From Pyxidicoccus parkwaysis (GTDB lineage Bacteria; Myxococcota; Myxococcia; Myxococcales; Myxococcaceae): a stretch of 64,000 nt of DNA. Position 1 is the first letter of the stretch; each line of letters starts with the position of its first letter. A model generated the notes under the pieces. The model searched no databases, had not been told where the DNA came from, and was given only the letters and a program-made list of their open reading frames with translations. The stretch is taken from the NCBI RefSeq assembly GCF_017301735.1, contig NZ_CP071090.1, positions 12,011,001 to 12,075,000 of the forward strand, written 5' to 3'. The position numbers and the translations under genes were made by a program. Positions 35,143 through 43,277 of this stretch are shown here, in pieces.

Positions 35143-36906
35143 ATGGACACCAGCGATACCCACTACGACGCAATCATCGTCGGCTCCGGCTTCGGCGGCT
35201 CGGTGATGGCCTACCGGTTGGCGGAGGCGGGCCTGCGCGTCTGCGTGCTGGAGCGCGGCAAGGCGTACCCGCCGGGCTCCTTCCCTCGCAGCCCCATTGC
35301 GATGCGCCACAACATCTGGGACCCGAGCCTGGGCATGCACGGCATGTTCAACCTCTGGTCCTTCTCGGGCCTGGGCGGCGTGGTGTCCTCCGGCCTGGGC
35401 GGTGGCTCGCTCATCTACGCCAACGTGCTGTTGCGCAAGGACGAGAAGACCTTCGTCCACGAGGACCTGCACGACGGCGGCTACGAGTCCTGGCCCGTCA
35501 CCCGGAAGGACCTGGACCCGCACTACGACCTCGTGGAGCGGATGATGAACGCCCAGCGCTACCCGCTGGAGCACGAGCCCTATACGGCCACCGCCAAGAC
35601 GCAGGCGATGAAGGTCGCCGCCGAGCGGCTGGGCCGTGGCGGCGACTGGCAGCTCCCTCCGCTGGCCGTCACCTTCTCCAACCCGGGCGAGCCACCGGTG
35701 CCGGGCGAGCCCATCCGCGAGCAGTACCCCAACCTCCACGGCCGCACGCGCACCACGTGCCGGCTGTGCGGTGAGTGCGACATCGGCTGCAACTACGGCA
35801 GCAAGAACACGCTGGACTATACGTACCTCTCCGCGGCGAAGCGCCACGGCGCCGAGCTGCGCACCCTCGCCGAGGTGAAGGCCTTCTGGCCCGGGGATGG
35901 CGGAGGCTACGTCGTGCAGTACGTGGACTACTCGGACACGCCCGAGGGCGAGCCGCTGGAGGTGTCGTCGGAGCTGCTGCCCCGCGTGACGCTCACCGCG
36001 GACCGGCTGGTGCTGGCCGCGGGCACCTTCGGCACCACGTACCTGCTCTTGAAGAACCAGCGGCACTTCCCGGCGCTCAGCTCGCAGCTCGGCACGCGCT
36101 TCTGCGGCAACGGAGACTTGCTCGGCTTCATGCTGCGGTGCACGGACAGCACCTCCGGCACGCGGCTGCCGCGCGTGCTGGACGGAGGCCACGGGCCCGT
36201 CATCACCAGCGCGCTCCACTTCCGGGGCCAGGAGGAGGGAGGCACCGGGCGCGGCTACTACGTGGAGGACGCCGGCTACCCGGAGTTCATCAACTGGCTC
36301 TACGAGGGCGCGCACCAGGTGGCGCTGCTCAAGCGCGGCGTGCGCCTGGCCAGCCGCATCGCCAAGGGGTGGCTCGGGCTCACCCACGACTCGGACGTCA
36401 GCGAGGAGATTGCCGAGGTGCTGGGCGACTGCATCGGCTCGGCCACCTCCCTGCCGCTGCTCGCCATGGGGCGGGACCTCCCCAACGGGAAGATGAGCCT
36501 CTCCAAGGATGGAATGCTCGAAGTCGACTGGCGCGAGCAGAACTCGGCCGAGTACTTCCGCCGCGTGCGCCAGTCCATGGCGGACATCGCCCACGCGCTG
36601 GAGGGGAAGATGGTGCAGAACCCGCTCGGCTACCTGAGCCGGGTCATCACCGTGCACCCGCTCGGAGGCTGCCCCATGGCCCTCTCGCCCGACGAGGGCG
36701 TCGTGGACGCGAATGGCGAGGCCTACGGGCACCCAGGCCTCTACATCACGGACGGCTCGATGATGCCCGGGCCCGTCGGCCCCAATCCCAGCCTCACCAT
36801 CGCCGCGTTCGCGGACCGCTTCGCCGACCACCTCCTCGCCGGCCGCACGCCCCGCCGCGTGCCCACGCCGCCCCCCGCACGCCCGGACCTGCAGGCCCCC
36901 GCGTAG
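35143..36906 (+). CDS. GMC-family FAD oxidoreductase (cholesterol-oxidase-like)
   Basis: A 587-residue flavoenzyme of the glucose-methanol-choline family, closest to cholesterol/steroid-oxidase-type members. FAD binding: DAIIVGSGFGGSVMAYRLAE at residues 9-28 and LVLAAGTFGTTYLL. C-terminal catalytic region: VHPLGGCPMALSPDEGVVD and GPNPSLTIAAFADRFADHLL. A Cys cluster TTCRLCGECDIGCNYGSKNT (Cys206, 209, 212, 216) is shared by a GMC subgroup and could bind a metal or Fe-S centre. It has no signal peptide. Last gene of the hydrolase-ADC-membrane-patatin-oxidase operon; a hydroxylated lipid or sterol is the likely substrate, but the substrate cannot be read from sequence. Confidence 0.9.
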   Translation: MDTSDTHYDAIIVGSGFGGSVMAYRLAEAGLRVCVLERGKAYPPGSFPRSPIAMRHNIWDPSLGMHGMFNLWSFSGLGGVVSSGLGGGSLIYANVLLRKDEKTFVHEDLHDGGYESWPVTRKDLDPHYDLVERMMNAQRYPLEHEPYTATAKTQAMKVAAERLGRGGDWQLPPLAVTFSNPGEPPVPGEPIREQYPNLHGRTRTTCRLCGECDIGCNYGSKNTLDYTYLSAAKRHGAELRTLAEVKAFWPGDGGGYVVQYVDYSDTPEGEPLEVSSELLPRVTLTADRLVLAAGTFGTTYLLLKNQRHFPALSSQLGTRFCGNGDLLGFMLRCTDSTSGTRLPRVLDGGHGPVITSALHFRGQEEGGTGRGYYVEDAGYPEFINWLYEGAHQVALLKRGVRLASRIAKGWLGLTHDSDVSEEIAEVLGDCIGSATSLPLLAMGRDLPNGKMSLSKDGMLEVDWREQNSAEYFRRVRQSMADIAHALEGKMVQNPLGYLSRVITVHPLGGCPMALSPDEGVVDANGEAYGHPGLYITDGSMMPGPVGPNPSLTIAAFADRFADHLLAGRTPRRVPTPPPARPDLQAPA

Positions 36907-36913
36907 AGTCACG

Positions 36914-36942
36914 CTGACAGTAAAGTCTGTTATTTTCAGTAT
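36914..36942 (+). promoter_or_regulatory. Candidate promoter for the Oar-like receptor gene
   Basis: CTGACA (36914-36919), a 17-base spacer and CAGTAT (36937-36942) within an AT-rich patch that stands out from the GC-rich surroundings, about 50 bases before the TTG start. Confidence 0.35.
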
Positions 36943-36994
36943 TGTTGCTTTCTCGTGACTTGAGACAAAGTGCCGCCCCTACCTTGGAGGGGAG

Positions 36995-39900
36995 TTGGCA
37001 TTGTCCACACGCGCAGGTCTTGCTCGCGGGTTGTGTCTCGCGATGTTGCTATGGGGTGCCGGGGCGTTGGCCCAGGGCACTTCGGTCATCACCGGTACCA
37101 TCACCAACGCGGCGGACCAGAAGCCGCTCGTGGACGCGGTGGTGACGGCCACCTCGCCGCAGCTCCAGGGCGAGCGCACCGTCGTCACCGACGCGAGCGG
37201 ACTGTACCGCATTCCGCAGCTCCCGTCGGGCACGTACACGCTGCGGGTGGAGCATGAGGGCTATGAGCCCTTCGTGCGCGCCGCCGTCGTCCTCCGGCTG
37301 GACCGCACGGTGCGCGTCAACATCCAGATGCTGCCCTCGTCGCTGGGCGAGGAGATTTCCGTCACCGCCACGCCGCCCACCATCGACGTGGGCAGCAGCA
37401 CCTCGGGCCTGAGCGTGGACGCGGAGTTCATCAAGAAGATTGCCGTCATCCGTCCCGGCACCAAGGGCTCCGCGTCGCGCTCCTTCGAGTCGCTGGCCGA
37501 GCTGGCCCCGGGTGCGTCGGAGGACCGCTACGGCGTGAGCGTCAGCGGCAGCTCGTCGCCGGAGAGCCAGTTCACGGTGGACGGCCTGTCGGTGAACGAC
37601 CCGGGCGTGGGCACGCTGGGCACGCCGCTGTCGGTGGAGTTCATCCAGGAGGTCAACGTCATCACCGGCGGCTACATGCCCGAGTACGGCCGCTCCACGG
37701 GCGGCGTCCTCAACGTCGTCACCAAGTCCGGCTCCAACGAGTTCCACGGCTCCGTGTTCGCCAACATGGCGCCTGGAGCCCTGCAGCGCTCGGGGACGGA
37801 AATCCGCCAGGAGGGCAGCGTCGTCTCCGCCACGGGCAGCCCGTGGAACCAGGGTGACCTCGGCTTCGAGCTGGGCGGCCCCATCCTCAAGGACAAGCTC
37901 TGGTTCTACGTGGGCGCGGCGCCGTCCTTCAACCGCATCCGCGTGGACCGCCAGTTCAGCAAGCTCGAGTACTGCGACGAGGCGGACCCGGCGAACGGCT
38001 GCGCGGCCGCGGGCGCGCGCCGCAAGGACCCGACCACCGGCTTCGGGCTGGTGACGCCCATTGAAGGCTCCCAGGTCAGCCGCTTCGCGGACGAGCGCAG
38101 CGTGCAGTACATCGGCAAGCTGACGTACCTCTTCAACTCCGACCACAACCTGTCGGTGTCCGTCTTCGGCACGCCCCGCTCCTCCGGCGGCAACGGCAAG
38201 TACTCCTTCAGCCGTGACGGAGACCCCGAGGTGTGCGTGGGCCTGTCCTGCACCGGCTTCGTCCAGGGCACCTACGAGTCCATCGCCACGCGGCGCTCCA
38301 ACAGCGTCATGGACATCGTCGCGAAGCAGTCCTCGTCGTTCTTCGACAAGCAGTTCCTCGTGGACGCCACGCTGGGCTGGCACCACCAGGCCGACTCCAC
38401 CCTGCCGTCGGACGGCTCGGCGCTGGGCTCCAGCGAGGGCCTGGCCGGCCAGTCCAACATCGCCATTCGCCGCACGCGCACCCCGCATGCCATCACCGAG
38501 TTCGAGTCGCTTCCCGACCCGTCCGTCTGTGGCGCCACGCCCGCCGAGCAGTCGCGCTACTGTCCCGTCACCTCCTATTCCCTCGGCGGCCCCAACACCA
38601 TCAGCGAGGCGGAGCTGGACCGCGTGCAGGGCAAGGTGATGGGCACGTACCTCGCGCAGGCGCTGGGCCACCACATCTTCAAGGCCGGCCTCGACGCGGA
38701 GCGCACGAGCTTCGCCCTCAACCGCGCACGCACGGGCCGCACGCCGTGGCAGGAGTGCACGAGCGGCAACTGCTGGTTCAGCCTCAACGAGTACGGCTAC
38801 CTCTCCGGGCCGGACACGCCGGTGTTCCTCGCCAGCAAGCAGGGCACGTCCACGTCGCTGACGGTGGGCGGCTTCGTGCAGGACAGTTGGAACGTGCTGG
38901 ACAAGGTGACGGTCAACGTGGGCCTGCGCTACGACGTGCAGACCATCTATGGCCTGGACGACAAGGTGGGCCTGTACCTGCCCAACCAGTGGTCGCCGCG
39001 CATCGGCGCCATCTACGACTTCACCCAGCAGGGCCGCTCGAAGGTGTTCGTCAACTTCGCGCGCTTCTACGAGAACGTCCCGCTGGACATGGCGGACCTG
39101 TCCTTCCCGCAGCAGCAGCTGTTGTCCGCGACCTACAACGCGCCTGCGTGCGACCCGCGCGACCGCCAGTCCCTGCTGACGGGCTGCACCGACGCCAACC
39201 GCCAGCGCCTGGGCAACGCCAACGAGGGCCCCAACCAGACGTGGGATGCGCAGGGTGGAGACCGCGTGCCGGTGGACCCGGACATCCGCCCGCAGTCCTC
39301 GGACGAGTTCATGGCGGGCGCGGAGTACGAGCTGGCGCTGGGCCGCTTCGGTCTCGCGTACACCCGGCGCGTCCTCAACGACGTCATCGAGGACATGAGC
39401 CGTGATGACGGCAACACGTTCTTCCTGGGCAACCCGGGCAAGGGCTTCTCGACCGACTTCCCGGAGGCCCGCCGCCACTACGACGCGGTGAACCTGTACT
39501 ACCAGAAGACCTTCTCCGACGGCTGGCTCGCCCAGGCCAGCTACACGTGGTCCAAGCTGCGCGGCAACTACTCCGGCCTGTTCCGCGCGGACACCGGGCA
39601 GCTGTCTCCCAACCTCACGCGCGACTTCGACCTGGTGTCGCTCACCACCAACCGCGACGGCCCGCTGCCCGGCGACCGCACGCATTCGTTCAAGGCCTTC
39701 GGCGCGCGCGAGTTCAAGCTGACCAGCGCCACCAGCTTCAACGTGGGTGGCGGCTACCGGGCCCGCTCGGGCACGCCGCTCAACTACCTGGGCCTGCACC
39801 CGCGCCGCAGCGGCTCGGAGACGTTCATCCTCCCGCGTGGCAGCGCCGGCCGCCTGCCCTGGGTGCACAACTTCGACACGCACGTGGGCGTCAGCCAGAA

Positions 39901-40228
39901 GCTGTCGAAGGACTACACGCTGGACGTGTCCATGGACGTGTTCAACCTCTTCAACTTCCAGCAGTACACCAACGTGGACCAGACGCTGGCGCTCAACCGC
40001 GTGTACGCCATCGAGCAGGGCGGCAAGCAGTCGGACCTCTCGGCGTGCCTGGATGCGTACAACCCCGCGTGCAGAATCGTCCCCATCTCGGAGGCCGAGT
40101 ACACCGTGCTCCCCGACGGGACGAAGCTGCCGCGCATCCGCGCGTCCGACATCAACCCCAACTTCAAGCGCCCCACGGCGTACCAGGCGCCGCGGTCCAT
40201 CCGCTTCGGCGCGAAGCTGAGCTTCTAG
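36995..40228 (+). CDS. Oar-like TonB-dependent receptor with carboxypeptidase-regulatory domain
   Basis: A 1077-residue outer-membrane protein: signal peptide (LARGLCLAMLLWGAGALAQG), a carboxypeptidase-regulatory beta-sandwich (GTITNAADQKPLVDAVVTAT) to about residue 110, then a plug with VSVSGSSSPESQFTVDGLSV and GGYMPEYGRSTGGVLNVVTK, and a long barrel ending RSIRFGAKLSF with the terminal Phe typical of outer-membrane proteins. This is the Myxococcus Oar/SusC-like architecture, which in that genus includes an adhesion-related protein and protein-release receptors. The start is TTG with TTGGAGGGG about seven bases upstream; no better ATG exists before the signal peptide. A lipoprotein gene follows after 28 bases. 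Confidence 0.92.
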   Translation: MALSTRAGLARGLCLAMLLWGAGALAQGTSVITGTITNAADQKPLVDAVVTATSPQLQGERTVVTDASGLYRIPQLPSGTYTLRVEHEGYEPFVRAAVVLRLDRTVRVNIQMLPSSLGEEISVTATPPTIDVGSSTSGLSVDAEFIKKIAVIRPGTKGSASRSFESLAELAPGASEDRYGVSVSGSSSPESQFTVDGLSVNDPGVGTLGTPLSVEFIQEVNVITGGYMPEYGRSTGGVLNVVTKSGSNEFHGSVFANMAPGALQRSGTEIRQEGSVVSATGSPWNQGDLGFELGGPILKDKLWFYVGAAPSFNRIRVDRQFSKLEYCDEADPANGCAAAGARRKDPTTGFGLVTPIEGSQVSRFADERSVQYIGKLTYLFNSDHNLSVSVFGTPRSSGGNGKYSFSRDGDPEVCVGLSCTGFVQGTYESIATRRSNSVMDIVAKQSSSFFDKQFLVDATLGWHHQADSTLPSDGSALGSSEGLAGQSNIAIRRTRTPHAITEFESLPDPSVCGATPAEQSRYCPVTSYSLGGPNTISEAELDRVQGKVMGTYLAQALGHHIFKAGLDAERTSFALNRARTGRTPWQECTSGNCWFSLNEYGYLSGPDTPVFLASKQGTSTSLTVGGFVQDSWNVLDKVTVNVGLRYDVQTIYGLDDKVGLYLPNQWSPRIGAIYDFTQQGRSKVFVNFARFYENVPLDMADLSFPQQQLLSATYNAPACDPRDRQSLLTGCTDANRQRLGNANEGPNQTWDAQGGDRVPVDPDIRPQSSDEFMAGAEYELALGRFGLAYTRRVLNDVIEDMSRDDGNTFFLGNPGKGFSTDFPEARRHYDAVNLYYQKTFSDGWLAQASYTWSKLRGNYSGLFRADTGQLSPNLTRDFDLVSLTTNRDGPLPGDRTHSFKAFGAREFKLTSATSFNVGGGYRARSGTPLNYLGLHPRRSGSETFILPRGSAGRLPWVHNFDTHVGVSQKLSKDYTLDVSMDVFNLFNFQQYTNVDQTLALNRVYAIEQGGKQSDLSACLDAYNPACRIVPISEAEYTVLPDGTKLPRIRASDINPNFKRPTAYQAPRSIRFGAKLSF

Positions 40229-40256
40229 CCCCGCTCCCCACAGAGGACATCTTCCA

Positions 40257-41063
40257 ATGAAACTTCGATTGATGGGATTGAGCGTGGGCGTGGCGGCGGC
40301 CTCGGTGGCCGTGTTCGCGTGCAACGTGGACGAGCCGGAGCCGCAGTGCGTGGTGGCCCGCGCGAGCATCGACGGCTCCACCGGCTCCTTCGCCGCGACG
40401 TACACGCTGAAGCCCGGGCAGAACCCGGACCGCACGTGCGCGCAGCTCCGGCCGGAGCGGGTGGGCCTGCAGAAGTTCTTCAGCGAGGACCCGAGCGCGC
40501 CGGACACCGTGGCCGTGCGCAGCGCCCGGCTGGGCAAGCTGTTCCTGGACTTCAAGTCGCGCCCGGACCCGGACCCTACGCACACGCCGTACTCGGTGGG
40601 CCCGTTCGCCAGCTCGGGGCCGGGACCGGACAACTTCTGCGACGTGCCCACGCTGACGCCCACCCGGCTGGACGTGCCCGCCGCGCCGGCGGGACTGCCG
40701 GACGGTGGCACGCTCCCGGATGGCGGCCCGCCCGCCCAGCCCGCGCAGAGCTACGCGTACGAGTGGTCCAACCTGCGCATCTACAACACGTCCGGCATTC
40801 CGGGCACGCAGTTCACCGCGGACCTGCGCTACACGGAGAACGGCTGCACCGCGGAGTACAGCGCCAAGGGTATCTGGCCGGTGGTGGCGTGCGGGCTCAG
40901 TGACGGCGGCGTCAACGAGGCGGCGTGCGACCCGTACGCGGACTACGACGCGGGGCGGCTGCGCGGCTCGGGCATCAACCCCATCTTCCCCGTCAAGTGC
41001 GACCCGGTGGCGCTCATCTGCGTGCTCACGGGTGAGGTGCCGTCGGACCGCGAGCAGCCGTGA
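40257..41063 (+). CDS. Lipoprotein paired with the Oar-like receptor
   Basis: A 268-residue lipoprotein: signal peptide MKLRLMGLSVGVAAASVAVF with lipobox ending in Cys22, then a Cys-containing beta-rich domain (VVARASIDGSTGSFAATYTL, FTADLRYTENGCTAEYSAKG). Six to seven cysteines suggest disulfides. It follows the receptor gene after 28 bases on the same strand, so the pair may act as receptor and surface lipoprotein, like SusC/SusD or Oar-associated lipoproteins, although it shows no SusD helical repeats. It is not a recognised family. Confidence 0.8.
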   Translation: MKLRLMGLSVGVAAASVAVFACNVDEPEPQCVVARASIDGSTGSFAATYTLKPGQNPDRTCAQLRPERVGLQKFFSEDPSAPDTVAVRSARLGKLFLDFKSRPDPDPTHTPYSVGPFASSGPGPDNFCDVPTLTPTRLDVPAAPAGLPDGGTLPDGGPPAQPAQSYAYEWSNLRIYNTSGIPGTQFTADLRYTENGCTAEYSAKGIWPVVACGLSDGGVNEAACDPYADYDAGRLRGSGINPIFPVKCDPVALICVLTGEVPSDREQP

Positions 41064-41216
41064 CACGGATGCGGTGACGTCGTCAACGGGCTCGGCGGAG
41101 ACCTCGCGTCTCCGTCGGGCCCGTGAGCGTTGCTGGACCCATCTCGACATTTCACACGCGGGACGCTACATGGTCGCGGCGCTTCAACGAGCGCATCGGC
41201 GACCACGGTCCTGCGC

Positions 41217-41912
41217 ATGCTTTCGGTTCCCTTCTTCGGCACCGCCACGGAGCTCCGTCGCTTCACGCAAGGCACCGGTACGTCGGTCGTCCTGGTGAGC
41301 ACGGACGGCACGGAGAACGCGTTTCCGCGGGAGCTGGCGGACCGGATTTCGGCGTGGTCCGAGGACGTGAAGCTGGCGTCGGCCAGTCCCGAGGCGCTCG
41401 CGCGCGCCGCGGAAGGGACGGCGGTGCACGCCGGGGATGTCTTCATCTTCGCGGACGGCAAGCTGAGCTGGCGGAGCGAGCCGGCGCTGAACCTGGACCC
41501 GCAGGCGCTGGCGACGCAGGCGGTGTCGCTGTTCATCAGCGCGCTGTCGCAGCAGGGCTACGTGCGGCTCAAGCAGCGCGAGCGCAACGAGGCCATCCTC
41601 ACGCGCGTGAAGCTCGTGGCCATGGAGCGGCTGCTGAAGAACCGCGCGAAGCGGGCCTCGCGCGCGAAGGCCGCGCCGCCGGAGCCCGAGCGGGTGGAGG
41701 ACCCGTTGGCGCTGCTGGGGCTGACGCCGGGGGCTTCCTTCGAGGAGGCACGCGCGGCGCGCAATGCGCTGTTGCAGCAGTACCACCCGGACAAGGTGGC
41801 CGGGCTGGGGCCCAAGCTGCGCGAGGTGGCCGAGGCGGAGACGAAGCGCATCAACGCGGCCTTCGCGAGCCTCACGGCGCCGGTGCGCTCGGGGCGGGGC
41901 AGGCGCGAGTAG
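41217..41912 (+). CDS. J-domain protein
   Basis: A 231-residue cytosolic protein. Residues 1-110 form an unassigned alpha/beta domain (MLSVPFFGTATELRRFTQGT, AGDVFIFADGKLSW); a basic helical linker follows, and residues 160-225 are a J domain with DPLALLGLTPGASFEEARAA and the HPD motif at 190-192 (YHPDKV), which stimulates DnaK ATPase. The C-terminal position of the J domain is unusual for a canonical DnaJ but common in specialised co-chaperones. ATG at 41217 begins the conserved part. A short tandem duplication starts at the stop codon. Confidence 0.88.
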   Translation: MLSVPFFGTATELRRFTQGTGTSVVLVSTDGTENAFPRELADRISAWSEDVKLASASPEALARAAEGTAVHAGDVFIFADGKLSWRSEPALNLDPQALATQAVSLFISALSQQGYVRLKQRERNEAILTRVKLVAMERLLKNRAKRASRAKAAPPEPERVEDPLALLGLTPGASFEEARAARNALLQQYHPDKVAGLGPKLREVAEAETKRINAAFASLTAPVRSGRGRRE

Positions 41913-41914
41913 GC

Positions 41915-42009
41915 GAGGCGTCGCGGAGTTCCTCGTGGACACGGACCCGGCTGGAGCGCAGGCGCGACGTCGCGGCGCCCCTCGTGGATGCGGACTCGGC
42001 TGGAGCGAA
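41915..42009. repeat. 49-bp duplication after the J-domain gene
   Basis: GTCGCGG...CCTCGTGGA...CGGCTGGAGCG occurs twice, 49 bp apart (cores at 41920 and 41969). GCAGGCGCGA at the end of the coding region (41899-41908) recurs at 41958-41967, so the duplicated sequence is related to the gene's 3' end. Confidence 0.7.
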
Positions 42010-42127
42010 GCTCCGGGGCGGACGCGATGCGGCGCGCCGCTGTGATGGAACCATGATGCTCCCGTGAGGATTCGCGCCCTCTGCTCCCGTACGTTTCGCT
42101 TCGGGTACCCCACGGAGGGAACGCGAG

Positions 42128-42859
42128 ATGCAGGAGTCGAGGCTGAGGGGACCTGGGAGGGCCTTGCTGGCCGTCGTGGTGCTGTTGGGGATGGCACCGA
42201 GGGACGCGGCCGCTGAGTTGCCTCTGCTCTCGCTTCCCTCCGTGGGGATGCGCCCGCCCGGCGCAAGTACGCTCGTGGGGTCGGACTCGGCGGGCGTGGG
42301 CGTCTTCGTCCCGTTCAAGCCCAATGGGTCTTCCGGCAGCGGGCCCGTCCAGAGTGTCGTGCTCGAAGCGGCACGGGGTTACGACAACAACGCGTGGACT
42401 TTTGATGCGGCATACCACGTGCAGCTCACGCCACCGTTCGCCGGCGCTCCCTGCGCCAACCCCGACGACTCCGCGCCTTCGGGCGAGGCGGTGGAGTGCA
42501 TCGCGCTCCTCGTCGTCGAACCCAGGCGCTTCAACGTAGCGGCGCAGCTCGGGTTCCACGTGCGCACGGCCACCCGTGACAGCGACGAGGCGGGCCTGGG
42601 GCCGGCCCTCGGGTTCTCCATGTCACGGCGATTCCCTCTCGGAGAGGCCTTCCTCGGCGTGCAGGGCGCAACGGTGCTCTCTCCCTCCAGTGGGCGGCTC
42701 GAGGTGCCGGTGCGCGCGAGTCTCGGCTTGCAACACGAGCTGTCGAGGCTGCGCTTCATGCTGGTGGCGCGCGGCGGCTGGGATGACCTGCGTCAGGGTA
42801 TCGACGAGCGGCTTTCCTTCGATGCCTCGCTGTCGGTGGGTATGGACCTTTGGATTTGA
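42128..42859 (+). CDS. Exported beta-rich protein of unknown function
   Basis: A 243-residue protein with a cleavable signal peptide (LLAVVVLLGMAPRDAAAE) and alternating-strand sequence resembling a small outer-membrane barrel: FNVAAQLGFHVRTAT, ALGFSMSRRFPLGEAFLGVQ, VPVRASLGLQHELSRLRFML, ending FDASLSVGMDLWI with hydrophobic/aromatic C-terminal residues. ATG at 42128 is preceded by GGAGGG. It has no recognised family and no coupled neighbour; the response-regulator gene converges on it. Location is probably the outer membrane, by inference. Confidence 0.7.
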   Translation: MQESRLRGPGRALLAVVVLLGMAPRDAAAELPLLSLPSVGMRPPGASTLVGSDSAGVGVFVPFKPNGSSGSGPVQSVVLEAARGYDNNAWTFDAAYHVQLTPPFAGAPCANPDDSAPSGEAVECIALLVVEPRRFNVAAQLGFHVRTATRDSDEAGLGPALGFSMSRRFPLGEAFLGVQGATVLSPSSGRLEVPVRASLGLQHELSRLRFMLVARGGWDDLRQGIDERLSFDASLSVGMDLWI

Positions 42860-42887
42860 GCCTCCCGGGTAGGCTATTCGTGGAGCC

Positions 42888-43277
42888 TCACGCCACGGAG
42901 GCAAGCGTGGGTCCGTCCCTCCCTCCGCCGAGGCTCCGTCTCACCTGAGCCAGCAGCCGGGACAGGTCACCGTCCTTGTGCAGGAAGACTTCTCCGCGCG
43001 GGGCGATGATGGCGTTCTCGCTGCTGTGGAGGATGAGGGGAGTACCGCGCAGGCGCTCGTCGGCGCGCAGCCAGCAGCACAGCTCCAGCCCGTTCATCCG
43101 AGGCATGTGCACGTCGGTGAGGATGAGGTCGGGATGCAGCGCGAGGGCGCGTTCCAGCCCCTCCAGCCCGTCATGGGCCGTCGTGACCACACAGCCCATT
43201 TCCTCCAGGGCAAACGTGTAGATTTCGAGGAGGTCCGCGTCGTCGTCGATGAGGAGGACGTTGGGCTGGGTGTTCAT
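42888..43277 (-). CDS. Receiver-only response regulator
   Basis: A 129-residue single receiver domain. The acidic pocket is DDD at residues 11-13, the phosphorylation site Asp55 is in LILTDVHMPRMNG, Ser85 lies in LILHSSE, and Lys101 is in FLHKDGD. There is no output domain, so it acts as a CheY-like diffusible regulator or phosphorelay intermediate. It overlaps the upstream gene of unknown function by four bases (ATGA at 43274), so the two are coupled and may work together. No histidine kinase gene is adjacent. Confidence 0.92.
   Translation of the reverse strand: MNTQPNVLLIDDDADLLEIYTFALEEMGCVVTTAHDGLEGLERALALHPDLILTDVHMPRMNGLELCCWLRADERLRGTPLILHSSENAIIAPRGEVFLHKDGDLSRLLAQVRRSLGGGRDGPTLASVA

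Noticed and set aside
37049..40711. A very long open frame antisense to the Oar-like receptor.
   Set aside because: It is Arg/His/Val-rich, has no domain, and mirrors the real gene; it results from high third-position GC. The same applies to the long frame antisense to the gene at 2976-5831.
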